From Nocardia amamiensis (GTDB taxonomy: Bacteria; Actinomycetota; Actinomycetes; Mycobacteriales; Mycobacteriaceae): a DNA stretch of 64,000 nucleotides. Below, piece after piece: positions 7,617-15,870 of the stretch. Where the stretch lies: assembly GCF_015477605.1 (NCBI RefSeq), contig NZ_JADLQX010000005.1, positions 248,001-312,000 of the forward strand. Direction: 5' to 3'. A program made the position numbers and the translations under genes. Numbering within the stretch: position 1 is the stretch's first letter; every line of letters begins with the position of its first letter. A model generated the notes under the pieces. The model ran no database searches. It saw nothing but the letters and a program-made list of their open reading frames with translations, and was not told the origin of the DNA.

Positions 7617-10418
7617 ATGTCCGACGCACTGCCGAACGGTAGTTCCGAGATTGCCGCGCTGGCACAGCAAGTCGAGACCGCGCGCGGCAAATTGCCCCTG
7701 CAGTACGACCCGGCACTGCTGGAAGTGCTGTCCGAGCGGGAGATCGCCGCGGAACGCGAACTCGCGGAGTGGATTCGCGCCCAGCGTCGCAAACAGCGGC
7801 GCAGGGAGATCGAAGCGGAGCTGGCCGCCGAGCAGCGCGACCGCAAGTCGGCCGCCGCCCTGCGCCGCGCCGACGAGGACGACGCGCGCTGGCATCGGCG
7901 CGCACTGGCGGCGCGGCGGCGGGTGTCCAGCCAGGACGCACGGCTGGCGCAGCTCTACCGGCGGGCCGAGTGGTCGTCGCGGGCCTTGATCGCGGTGGTC
8001 GTGCTCGGCATGGTATGGGCCGGAGTCAATGTGCAGCACAATCTGGTACCCAGCGGTGACATGTCGGATCCGCTGTACTGGTTGAGCTACGGCATCGAGG
8101 CGATGATCTCGATCCCGATCATCACCATCATGGTGGCGGCGACGACCGCGGCGCGCTGGGGCCGCGAACTGGCGCGCGGCAAGGTGATCTTCTTCGAGGC
8201 GGCGCTGCTCGGCACGACGGTCGCGCTCAACACCGGACCGCATCTCGCCGCGGGCGACCTGGGCCGCGCGGCCGAGTACGCGATCGCGCCGGTGATGGTC
8301 GGCGTGGTGATCTGGCTGCACGCCTGGGTTTCCGCACGGTACGCGGTGCTGATCGACGGTGCGCCGGTGGTCGACCGGGACGCGCCGATGGTCCGGATCG
8401 ACGCGGAGCACGTCTCGGGCAGGTCCGGCTATCGTCCGCTCGACAATCGGGACGGTCCAGCGGACGGCGGTCGATTTCGCGGGGAAGCGGATTCGGACGC
8501 GCCGCGCCTGAGCGGTGCCGGTGCGGACTCCGGCTCTAGATGGGCTGCGCGGCCGGGCAGCGACCAACACGCGAGCTTCGACACCGTTGCCCACCCGTCG
8601 CCCTCGCTCCGCGCAGCACCTTTCAGAGACGCCGAGCACGACGAGTCCGCCACCTCGACAGCCGCGAGGCCACCCGTCCCGACACCGACCGACCATGCGA
8701 TGACGTCGCCGACCAACGGTCACGTCATCAACGGGCGGACCAATGGCCATTCGGTCGACAACCACCACGCGGCAAGTGGCTACCTGCTCCCGATAAGCCA
8801 TCCGGACGGCGACGTCAGCGAAACGTCCGCCACATCCGCGCCAATCGACCGACCGTTGCCGAATGGCCGCACGGTCGCACCTCATGCCAACGGACACACA
8901 TTCCCGCAGGCCACCAACGGCCACCCGGTTGAGACCTCGGCCAACGGCCGTGCTCACAACCTGGTGAACGGGCACACCGCTGCCACAACCGCCGGTCGCA
9001 CCGCCGACACCGGCAACACAGACACCCACCCGGACAGTGAAGTCCGCGACATCTCCGCCATCTCAGGCCGAGCCGACGGACCGTCGACCAACGAAGACCC
9101 GGTCGCAGCTGAACACACATTCCCACAGGCCACCAACGGACACAGTGTGGAGACATCCGGCCACGCCTACGCTCGCGACATCCCGGTCAACGGGCACCCC
9201 ATTCCGCCGTACACCAATGGGCACTCCGCTCTGTCACCCACCACCGGCAACGGGCACAACGGCGCGGCAAACGGCCGCGCGATCCTCCCGGCCACCGATG
9301 GTGACGCCACCGAGACCACAACCGGTCACGCACACAACCTCCCGGCCCACACTGCCGCTGTTCCGGCAACCCGCAACGGCTCCACCGCCGAGACATCTTC
9401 CACCAACGGCTACGCTCACAACCTTCCGGCCGACGGGTACGCCCGCACCACCACCGATCGGCTCATGGGCGTACCCGCTCACAGCGCAAGCCCTACCCCC
9501 TCGGTCACTGCTGGTCAGACCGCGACGCCCCAGCCTGGGAATCGTCCGGCCTCCTCGGTCGCCGATCACGCCTTCGATCTCCCGGTCGACGCGCGCAACA
9601 TCCAATCGGCCGATGCCCCTGCGGCACAGCCGTTCTCCGCTGACTCCGAAGATTTCGGCCACGCGGCCGAGACTCCGTCCGCCAGCATGGGTGACAGTAT
9701 GGAACGTCCGGAAGCACCGGCCGCGCGCTCGCTCGCACACCGCGTAGTTACGAACAGCTCTGCGTCACAGCAAATCTCGATCGAAGATCTGGATGGAGAA
9801 TTCACGCTCCGGAAACGGTCGGCTACGCCGGGCAGCGGGTCCGTGAACGGCCGTGCGACACAGGCGATCCCGAGTTCGGAACTCGGCGGCCATCGGGCGG
9901 AGGAACCGCATCTGGGATTCGCCGGTACGGCGCACCCGACCACCGAACCCACTCGCACGCCCAACGCGGCGACCACCACTGCCACTCAGGCGAATCCGAA
10001 TGCCACCGCACCGCGCACGGCGAAACGTGGAAAGTCCGTTTCCGCCGAACAGGGCGACCGCACCGCCGACGCGGAGAGCGAACAACTCACGCTCAACGAA
10101 TCCCCCGAACCAATGCGCCCCCACCTGCGCGCCGAACAGAAGCCGATCCTCGACGAAGACGACGAGGACGACGAACTTCCCGCCGAGACCGACGAAGCCG
10201 ACACCGACGACGACGAAATCTCGGCGATCGCCCGTGCCATCACAGGCCGCCGCCTGTCGAGCCTGCCGATCGAGGAAGTCAGGGAGATCCTTACACTCGC
10301 CGACCAAGGCGGCACGACGCCGGCCATTGCCAACGAACTCGGAGTCTCCCGCGCCGCGGTCACCCGCGTCCTGGATTCGGCGATCCGAGTCCACCGCCCT
10401 TACCTCGTCATCGGCTGA
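7617..10418 (+). CDS. Large membrane protein with NGH-rich low-complexity middle and C-terminal helix-turn-helix
   Basis: A 933-aa protein of unknown function with four parts. Residues 1-115 are highly charged and probably coiled coil (SEREIAAERELAEWIRAQRRKQRRREIEAELAAEQ). Residues 120-240 hold four membrane helices with a conserved-looking core around ARGKVIFFEAALLGTTVALNTGPHLAAGD, reminiscent of the 4-helix SpdB/DUF2637-like proteins of actinobacterial plasmids and chromosomes. Residues about 360-640 are low-complexity, rich in N, G, H, T and P, with at least nine NGH triplets and two copies of HTFPQATNGH-(P/S)-VETS. The end has an acidic run (DEDDEDDELPAETDEADTDDDE) and a helix-turn-helix (TPAIANELGVSRAAVTRVLDSA). 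The start is supported by ggaagg 6 nt upstream. Confidence 0.82.
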   Translation: MSDALPNGSSEIAALAQQVETARGKLPLQYDPALLEVLSEREIAAERELAEWIRAQRRKQRRREIEAELAAEQRDRKSAAALRRADEDDARWHRRALAARRRVSSQDARLAQLYRRAEWSSRALIAVVVLGMVWAGVNVQHNLVPSGDMSDPLYWLSYGIEAMISIPIITIMVAATTAARWGRELARGKVIFFEAALLGTTVALNTGPHLAAGDLGRAAEYAIAPVMVGVVIWLHAWVSARYAVLIDGAPVVDRDAPMVRIDAEHVSGRSGYRPLDNRDGPADGGRFRGEADSDAPRLSGAGADSGSRWAARPGSDQHASFDTVAHPSPSLRAAPFRDAEHDESATSTAARPPVPTPTDHAMTSPTNGHVINGRTNGHSVDNHHAASGYLLPISHPDGDVSETSATSAPIDRPLPNGRTVAPHANGHTFPQATNGHPVETSANGRAHNLVNGHTAATTAGRTADTGNTDTHPDSEVRDISAISGRADGPSTNEDPVAAEHTFPQATNGHSVETSGHAYARDIPVNGHPIPPYTNGHSALSPTTGNGHNGAANGRAILPATDGDATETTTGHAHNLPAHTAAVPATRNGSTAETSSTNGYAHNLPADGYARTTTDRLMGVPAHSASPTPSVTAGQTATPQPGNRPASSVADHAFDLPVDARNIQSADAPAAQPFSADSEDFGHAAETPSASMGDSMERPEAPAARSLAHRVVTNSSASQQISIEDLDGEFTLRKRSATPGSGSVNGRATQAIPSSELGGHRAEEPHLGFAGTAHPTTEPTRTPNAATTTATQANPNATAPRTAKRGKSVSAEQGDRTADAESEQLTLNESPEPMRPHLRAEQKPILDEDDEDDELPAETDEADTDDDEISAIARAITGRRLSSLPIEEVREILTLADQGGTTPAIANELGVSRAAVTRVLDSAIRVHRPYLVIG

Positions 10419-10699
10419 GCCGACGGCTCCAGGTCGCCCAGGTGGCCGCGCCGACGCCGTACCCAGCTGCAACCACCTCGGTACTTGGTGCGTACACCAC
10501 GCGCACAGAGTGCATCCGACCACCGAAAAGGTGGACCACCAGCCCGGACCGCCCGTCGGAAGGTAAGCCGCGAGCCGGGCGAGCAGAAGCCGCCGCCGAC
10601 GTCGAGCCGTCGAATTGGAAGGAGCGGTCAGGGAGTATCAGTGCCGGCCGGCAGTGCGACGTCTACCTGTCGCGCTTCCGCTGACTCGGTGCCGCGGAC

Positions 10700-10918
10700 T
10701 CAGCTGCCTCCTCCGCAACCGCTACCTCCACCACAGCTACTGCCGCCTCCGCCACTGCTACCGCCGTCGCCTCCGGAATCACTCCCGGAATCGCCGCCAC
10801 CGTCCCCGACGTCCCAGCCACCGCGCCGGCGTCGCTGCTCGCCGCTGGGCCTGTTGGCAATGCCGGCAATCGCGCCGATCACGATCACCACAAAAGCGGC
10901 ATTGAGCAAGACTTCCAT
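10700..10918 (-). CDS. Small membrane-anchored Gly/Ser/Cys-tail protein
   Basis: A 72-aa protein with an N-terminal membrane helix (MEVLLNAAFVVIVIGAIAGIAN), a short basic patch (EQRRRRGG, cytosolic by the positive-inside rule), then a Gly/Ser/Asp-rich tail ending in SSCGGGSGCGGGS. Small actinobacterial membrane proteins with such CGGG tails exist, which is why I accept it; no function is known. No clear Shine-Dalgarno precedes the ATG at 10918, and GC-rich sequence can mimic Gly-rich tails, so confidence is moderate. Confidence 0.5.
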   Translation of the reverse strand: MEVLLNAAFVVIVIGAIAGIANRPSGEQRRRRGGWDVGDGGGDSGSDSGGDGGSSGGGGSSCGGGSGCGGGS

Positions 10919-10966
10919 GACCGAACGTTATCCGCCCGGCCGTCGACGCGCACCGCTTCCGGTCCG

Positions 10967-11008
10967 AAAAGGGCTGTGCGCTCGGCGGATGCCGAATGCA
11001 CAGCCCTT
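10967..11008 (-). terminator. Rho-independent terminator of the EXLDI-mmpL unit
   Basis: The arms aagggctgtgc (10969-10979) and gcacagccctt (10998-11008) pair perfectly over 11 bp. An inner tcggc/gccga stem lies in the loop. On the minus strand the hairpin is followed by TTTTCGG, and it lies 16 nt past the mmpL stop codon. Confidence 0.75.
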
Positions 11009-11024
11009 GATCTACTTGCCCGCG

Positions 11025-13238
11025 TCAGATGTCGGTGTTGGACCCGCCGCCGCGAATCCCGCTCTTCGCGGCTGTGGCCGTGCCCTGGTGGAAAACGGGA
11101 TCGTGGTACTTCACCGACCGCGGCTCACCTGGCCCCGCACCATCCGAGGTTCGATCACCGTGCCCTGGCCACCACGCTTTGTGCCCGATCATGGCCGTGA
11201 GCGCGGGCGTGAAGAACATCGCCATGACGAACGCGGCGATCGCGATACCCACCGAGATGGCGAAGCCCATCTGTGCGAGCACGTTGTTGCCCGCCAGCAT
11301 CATCGACGCGAACGTGCCCGCCAGGATCACTCCGGCCGCCGCGATGGTTGGCCCGGTGTGTCGAACTGCCAGGGCGGCGGCCTGTTTCGGCTCGTTGCCC
11401 TCGCGCGCTTCTTCCCGCAGCCGGGCGACCATGAGGATGTTGTAGTCGGTGCCGAGCGCGACCACGAACAGATACATGATCACCGGGAGGGTGAAGATCA
11501 GGCCGGACTCGCCTTGGATGTTCTGGAACACCAGCACCGCGGCGCCGAGCGTGGCCGCGAACCCGAGGAACACCGACGCCATCAGGTACCACGGCGCGAC
11601 CAGGCTGCGCAGCAGCAACCCGAGCACGATCATGATCAGGATCGCCGCCACCGGGAACACGATCGCGTAGTCGCGCGCCATCGCGTCCTGGAAGTCGACG
11701 AAGACCGAGGTCAACCCGCCGACCGCCGCCGTAGCCCCAGCAGGTGCGGCCGTGTGCGCGACGTCCCGCAGCGGCCCCTTGACGGTGTCCAGGGCGGCAT
11801 CCGACTCCGGTACGTCGCTGAGTGTCACTACGAAATCGGCGATCGTCTTGTCTGCGGACAGCTTCGGCTCGGCCACGTCTCCCACGCCGGGCACCGCGGC
11901 CAGCGCGCTTCGGTAGGTGCTGAGCTGCTCTTCGGTCAGCTCGCCACCGCCGGAACGCAGCAGGACATCCGAGGGCTGTGTGGTTCCCGCGGGCATGCCC
12001 TTCACCAATTCCTTGCTGTAGACCACCGATTCGGACGCCTCCGAGGTCGAGCCGGAGCTGAGGTCGAAGGTCGGGTGGAAACCGAACGCGAACACGCCCA
12101 GCGCGACCAGCACACCACCGGACACCACAGCGAAAGCGCCGGGCCGCCTGCCGAGCGCGTTGCCGACCGCGGTGAACCGCGCACCCTTCGGCTCGGTCCG
12201 CCACGCCTTGGACGGCCAGAACACCTTGGTGCCCAACAGCGAAACCACCGCAGGCACCAGCGTCAGGCCGGCCACCAGCGCCACCGCCACCGCGATCGCC
12301 AGTGCCGGACCCATGGCACGGAACATGCCGAGCGTGGACAACACCAGCGCCATGAACGCGATGATCACCGCGCCCGCCGCGGAGGTGATGGCCTCACCGA
12401 CGCGGGTGACGGCACTGACCATGGCCGTCTTCGGATCTTCGCCCGCCCGCAGCCGCTCCCGGTAGCGGAACATCAGAAACAGGATGTAGTCGGTGCCGAC
12501 ACCGAACAGCACGACCACCAGGATGGCGTTGATCGATGCATCGATCTGCAGGTCGAAGGCCTTGGCCACCATGGCGATCAACCCACCGACCATGCTGGAG
12601 ATCGCGCCGATCACCACGATCGGCAGCAGCGCGATCACCGGGCTGCGGAAGATGACCAGCAGGAGCACCAGAATCAGCACAATGGTGGCGACACCGATGA
12701 TCGCCATGCCCTTTTCGCTGGATTCCTGCTGGTCCAGCACCTGAGCCGCCTGACCGGTGATGCCCGCCTTCAGGTCGGTACCCGCCACGCGTTCCTTCAG
12801 CTCCGTGCGCAGCGCCTTGACCGCGTCGCTCTGCGTGGTGTCGTTCGGATTGGTCACCTTGGTCATCTGCACCGCGATGATCTGGATCAGCCGGTTCTCC
12901 GATGGCGGCACCGGCTGGAGCGCGGTGACATCCTTGATCCGCGCGCCCAGCAGTTGCGTGCCGATCGATCCGACCGAGGCCGAATCACCCTCGGTCAGCG
13001 GCGCCCCGTCCTGCCGTGCGAACACGATGATCGCCGCGGGCGCCGAGCTCTGCGGAAACGCCTCCTGCTGCATCTCCAACGCCTGGATGGACTCGTAATG
13101 CGAAGGCAGGAAAGCGGATTGATCGGTCGTCGATTTGAGTTCCGGCGCCGAGGCCACTACCGCGATGGCGAGCAGCACCCACAGGCCGATCACCTTCCAC
13201 GGATTGTGGACCACCACGGCCCCCAGTCGTGCGAACAT
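11025..13238 (-). CDS. MmpL-family RND lipid transporter
   Basis: A 737-aa inner-membrane transporter of the actinobacterial MmpL/RND superfamily, which uses the proton gradient to move lipids or siderophores outward. The two RND halves are visible: a first helix at about 13-33 (VIGLWVLLAIAVVAS), a large external loop, a helix bundle with GVGTDYILFLMFRYRE, then a second half with ALGTDYNILMVARLREE. The two Asp-Tyr pairs are the proton-relay residues of the family. At 737 aa it is of the shorter type that lacks the long cytosolic tail of MmpL3. It has AAAGGA about 11 nt before the ATG. It lies 43 bp downstream of the EXLDI gene and probably shares its transcript. The cargo is unknown. Confidence 0.92.
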   Translation of the reverse strand: MFARLGAVVVHNPWKVIGLWVLLAIAVVASAPELKSTTDQSAFLPSHYESIQALEMQQEAFPQSSAPAAIIVFARQDGAPLTEGDSASVGSIGTQLLGARIKDVTALQPVPPSENRLIQIIAVQMTKVTNPNDTTQSDAVKALRTELKERVAGTDLKAGITGQAAQVLDQQESSEKGMAIIGVATIVLILVLLLVIFRSPVIALLPIVVIGAISSMVGGLIAMVAKAFDLQIDASINAILVVVLFGVGTDYILFLMFRYRERLRAGEDPKTAMVSAVTRVGEAITSAAGAVIIAFMALVLSTLGMFRAMGPALAIAVAVALVAGLTLVPAVVSLLGTKVFWPSKAWRTEPKGARFTAVGNALGRRPGAFAVVSGGVLVALGVFAFGFHPTFDLSSGSTSEASESVVYSKELVKGMPAGTTQPSDVLLRSGGGELTEEQLSTYRSALAAVPGVGDVAEPKLSADKTIADFVVTLSDVPESDAALDTVKGPLRDVAHTAAPAGATAAVGGLTSVFVDFQDAMARDYAIVFPVAAILIMIVLGLLLRSLVAPWYLMASVFLGFAATLGAAVLVFQNIQGESGLIFTLPVIMYLFVVALGTDYNILMVARLREEAREGNEPKQAAALAVRHTGPTIAAAGVILAGTFASMMLAGNNVLAQMGFAISVGIAIAAFVMAMFFTPALTAMIGHKAWWPGHGDRTSDGAGPGEPRSVKYHDPVFHQGTATAAKSGIRGGGSNTDI

Positions 13239-13281
13239 CTGCGAAGAAATCCTTTCCGGATTCGTAACTACGGGGGGTAAT

Positions 13282-13761
13282 TCAGATTTCGAGGTCTTGG
13301 GAAGCCGGGTTCTCCGCCACGTCGACGACCGTCCGGTAGATGTGCTCCGGAATCCGGCCCTCCAGCTCGGCGGGCGTATTTACGATCTCCACCGTGTAAT
13401 CACCCCACTCGCGCTCCTGGCCGGTGAACCCGAGCAGGACACGCCAGCTCTTCCAGTCGGTCCAGTCGGTCGCCGCCGCCATCTCGCGCCAGTTCGATTC
13501 CTGCCGATGCACCACGAACTTCCCCTTGCGGCTCACGTAAACCCGCACCACGTCCACCCCGACCTCGGTGTACTCCCGCGATTCCCCGAGCAGCCTGCCG
13601 AAGAAGCGCTGCCTACGCGCACCGCCCGGCCCGACCTGCAGCACGATCTCACGGAAGTTCTCCACTCCACCCGCCTCGGTGTCCTTCTTCGCAAAGGTGA
13701 CGCGCCCGGTCAGCTCGTCGATAGCATCCGCACTGGTCAGCTTGTTCGAATCGCTGGTCAT
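13282..13761 (-). CDS. EXLDI-family protein
   Basis: A 159-aa cytosolic protein. It matches the actinobacterial EXLDI family (TIGR04342) in its body, VENFREIVLQVGPGG...RRQRFFGRLLGE and VYVSRKGKFVVHRQES, and in its C-terminal signature. The last residues are QDLEI where the family has ExLDI, a conservative variant. Function in the family is unknown. I chose the ATG at 13761 (MTSDSNKL), which has GGGGA 7 nt upstream; an ATG six codons earlier (13779) is also in frame. It precedes the mmpL gene on the same strand and has an inverted repeat just upstream that could be its operator. Confidence 0.75.
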   Translation of the reverse strand: MTSDSNKLTSADAIDELTGRVTFAKKDTEAGGVENFREIVLQVGPGGARRQRFFGRLLGESREYTEVGVDVVRVYVSRKGKFVVHRQESNWREMAAATDWTDWKSWRVLLGFTGQEREWGDYTVEIVNTPAELEGRIPEHIYRTVVDVAENPASQDLEI

Positions 13762-13787
13762 GACATTTCCCCGTTTCATAGATCAAT

Positions 13788-13805
13788 ACGCATACAAGCA
13801 TGCGT
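13788..13805. promoter_or_regulatory. Inverted repeat upstream of EXLDI gene, possible operator
   Basis: ACGCATACAAGCATGCGT has perfect 6-bp arms (ACGCAT/ATGCGT) around a 6-bp spacer and lies 27 bp before the EXLDI start. Its size and spacing suit a dimeric repressor such as TetR. No regulator gene lies adjacent in this window. Confidence 0.45.
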
Positions 13806-13908
13806 CTACCGCCAACGGCCCCTTCTCGGATCCCGCTGCGCCGGTGTCGATTTGACGTTGTCCGCGCTGCCTATCTCGCAACGCCGGCCGACTCACTATA
13901 AGTAGATG

Positions 13909-13918
13909 TATACGTATA
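13909..13918. promoter_or_regulatory. Short palindrome TATACGTATA in divergent promoter region
   Basis: A perfect 10-bp palindrome in a locally AT-rich stretch between the divergent EXLDI and epimerase genes. It may be part of a promoter or operator. It is too short to be sure. Confidence 0.3.
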
Positions 13919-14035
13919 ACGCAAGATCTGTCCGCTCAGTCCGCGACGAGGTCATGGAGGTTGGACGATGACGACACCTGCATGCCCTTGCTCGCCAGGC
14001 ACAGAGACTTGCTGCCCTGATGCGAAGATGGCGGG

Positions 14036-14953
14036 GTGCGGGTACTCGTGACTGGTGCGAATGGCTACCTCGGCCGGGCGGTCGCCGTGGCGCTCGACAG
14101 AGCCGGACACGAACCGATCGCGATGGTGCGCACAGCCGATTCATCGATCCGCACGGCAACGCGAGTCGCCGATGTGCTCGATGAGGCCGACCTCAGAGAA
14201 GCGCTCGCCGGGGTCGAGGCGGTATGCCATCTCGCAGGACTCACTCGTGCCCGGGAGTCGCAAGCCGATCCGCTCCGCTATTTTCGCGTAAACGCCAGTG
14301 GGACAATCACACTGCTCGCAGCGATGGCCGCCGCCGATGTGCCGCGCATCGTCTTCGCGTCGACCGGGTCGATATATGGAACTCCAGAGCGCCAGCCGAT
14401 GACGGAGGATTTACCCGACACGCCCCCGCATCCGTACGCGGCGAGCAAGCTCGCGGCCGAACTGGCGATCCAGGCGCAGGCACAAACCGGGGGCCTGTCA
14501 GCTGTCGTGCTACGCCTGCTGAACGTGGCGGGCGGCAGCGACCCCGACCCCACGCGACTGATTCCTCGGGCACTGGCTGCCGCAAGGGATCGATCCACGT
14601 TGGAAATCAACGGCGATGGCCGCACGATCCGGGACTACCTGCACATCATCGACGCTGCCGCGGCTTTCGTCGCTTGCGTCGAGAACATGCCGCCCTTGGG
14701 CAGGGCCACGCGGTACAACATCGGTAGCGGCCACGGCACGAGCATTCTCGACGTCGTCACAGCCGTCGAGCGGGTGACCGGTCACCACATCCGCATTGCG
14801 CATCGACCACCAGCATCCGAGCCCGCCGCCCTGATCAGCAACCCTTCCAAGGCAATAGCCGAATTATCTTGGTCTCCGACTCATTCCGATATCGACAGCA
14901 TCGTTCGCGATACCTGGCATAACCTGAAACGACAGGAAGCGGGAGACCTGTGA
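14036..14953 (+). CDS. NAD-dependent epimerase/dehydratase (extended SDR, GalE-like)
   Basis: A 305-aa enzyme of the extended short-chain dehydrogenase family, acting on a nucleotide sugar or related substrate. The NAD-binding motif GANGYLG is at residues 7-13, NASGT at 86-90, FASTGSIYG around 107-115, and the catalytic dyad Y134/K138 lies in PYAASK. All catalytic residues are present. It starts with GTG (MRVLVTGANG). The gene stands alone with no sugar-pathway neighbours, so the substrate (for example UDP-glucose/galactose) is a guess. Confidence 0.85.
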   Translation: MRVLVTGANGYLGRAVAVALDRAGHEPIAMVRTADSSIRTATRVADVLDEADLREALAGVEAVCHLAGLTRARESQADPLRYFRVNASGTITLLAAMAAADVPRIVFASTGSIYGTPERQPMTEDLPDTPPHPYAASKLAAELAIQAQAQTGGLSAVVLRLLNVAGGSDPDPTRLIPRALAAARDRSTLEINGDGRTIRDYLHIIDAAAAFVACVENMPPLGRATRYNIGSGHGTSILDVVTAVERVTGHHIRIAHRPPASEPAALISNPSKAIAELSWSPTHSDIDSIVRDTWHNLKRQEAGDL

Positions 14954-15013
14954 TCTGAAGAACCGGATCCCCTTACACCGAGACCGACTCGAAATAGTCC
15001 GAAATGTTCGCCG

Positions 15014-15163
15014 TCATTCACGCCCCACCAGTGCGTGAATTGCCTTCACAACCGCCTCTGCATCAGTTAGGTCCTCGAGTATCAGGTCAGCGCCGACCAG
15101 GTCCGATGCGGGCGTGCCGCCGTAACGCCCACAGCTCAAACGTTCCAACAGGTCCTCCGGGGA
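15014..15163 (-). pseudogene. Remnant resembling the C-terminal end of a HAD-type hydrolase
   Basis: The minus strand reads 49 open codons, SPEDLLERLSCGRYGG...ASDLVGADLILEDLTDAEAVVKAI, ending in TGA. An in-frame TAG lies just upstream (15164-15166). The stretch GADLILEDLTDAEAVVKAI looks like the end of HAD-superfamily phosphatases, where a dipeptide-Asp-Leu motif closes the domain. No start or catalytic DxD part remains nearby, so I read it as a decayed gene end. A tiny gene from a TTG after GGAGGA is the alternative. Confidence 0.3.
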
Positions 15164-15192
15164 CTAAGCGAGCCGGTTCGAGGTGAGCAGTC

Positions 15193-15627
15193 GTGAGCGC
15201 GTGGAATGTGGTCTGGAGCGTTGGCGCAATCCTCGCCACGAGCGCTGTGGCAATCACCGCGATCGGGTGCATATGGCCCAATAGCAAGAGGTGCAAGCCC
15301 ACTACCGCGCGACGCCACGCCCGAACCCGCCGCGCCCTGCAGCCAGTCCAGTGGCCGCAAGCGTGGACATGCGCCCCGCCCACACGCCCGCTCACCCTCA
15401 CCGAAGCTCATCACGCAATGCAGCTTCACCGCGAACATACCTGTGCCCGAAAGCAAGCCGCGTTCGCCACACTCGTCGCCGCTGGACGCGCAACGCCGGA
15501 TTCGGGACGCCAACACCGCCCGTGGGAGCCGAGTGATCGACCCGCTCGGGCCTCCCGGATCAGTCGACACCCCGAGCAGTTCTTCCACGGCGCCGCTCGA
15601 GGTATGCCCGGATTGCGTCACGAGTGA
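15193..15627 (+). CDS. Small membrane-anchored protein with AH-x-AMQ-x-H / Cys motif
   Basis: A 144-aa protein with an N-terminal membrane helix (VVWSVGAILATSAVAITAIGCI). A linker is followed by the motif PLTLTEAHHAMQLH, a Cys, and FATLVAAGRATPD. The motif part is shared with the small gene at 3486 of this window. It starts with GTG; a clear ribosome-binding site is not obvious. The last 40 or so residues after ATPDSGRQ look unconserved and overlap the minus-strand RHH gene by 68 bp, so the true end may be uncertain. Function unknown. Confidence 0.5.
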   Translation: MSAWNVVWSVGAILATSAVAITAIGCIWPNSKRCKPTTARRHARTRRALQPVQWPQAWTCAPPTRPLTLTEAHHAMQLHREHTCARKQAAFATLVAAGRATPDSGRQHRPWEPSDRPARASRISRHPEQFFHGAARGMPGLRHE

Positions 15628-15712
15628 TTTCGTGCTTTGAGCGGCCCTCGGAATCAGCTTGCGCGTCGAGCGCCGCCTCTTCATCTTTCGGCAATCGCAT
15701 GGTCCAAGCCAT
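15560..15712 (-). CDS. Ribbon-helix-helix (CopG/Arc-type) DNA-binding protein, antitoxin-like
   Basis: A 50-aa protein. MRLPKDEEAALDAQADSEGRSKHEITRDAIRAYL is a clear ribbon-helix-helix: a short beta strand with alternating residues followed by two helices, as in antitoxins of small toxin-antitoxin pairs. A partner toxin would be expected downstream (below 15560), but that stretch encodes only the opposite-strand gene and a gene remnant, so it is an orphan or the toxin has been lost. Start chosen at MAWTMRLPK; a longer start at 15793 is possible but would add an unrelated Cys/His-rich stretch. Confidence 0.6.
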   Translation of the reverse strand: MAWTMRLPKDEEAALDAQADSEGRSKHEITRDAIRAYLERRRGRTARGVD

Positions 15713-15806
15713 ACCGCAATGGTGCCGGAAGCGATGCCACAGTGCTGAACAATCGAGACCCGCGCTCCGGCACCACATCCCGTTCGGGTGCATTACCGGA
15801 ATGACA

Positions 15807-15839
15807 AAGGCCCGCCTCCCGAAACGGGAAGCGGGCCTT
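15807..15839 (-). terminator. Strong terminator at the end of the S10 operon
   Basis: Two 15-nt arms (15807-15821 and 15825-15839) pair with a single G-T wobble around an AAA loop. On the minus strand they are followed by TTTGTCA. The hairpin lies 31 bp after the rpsQ stop, which separates the S10 operon from any spc operon genes. Confidence 0.85.
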
Positions 15840-15870
15840 CGTTGTTCGACTTGTCAGCCGTGGAGCAGGC

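Noticed and set aside
8700..9460. CRISPR-like look of the repeated NGH-coding DNA
   Set aside because: The repeats are in frame with a protein, irregular in spacing and not identical, so they are protein repeats.
15193..15627. The two overlapping open frames at 15206 and 15291 as genes
   Set aside because: Only the 15193 frame encodes the conserved AH-x-AMQ-x-H motif; the others are shifted readings of the same DNA.
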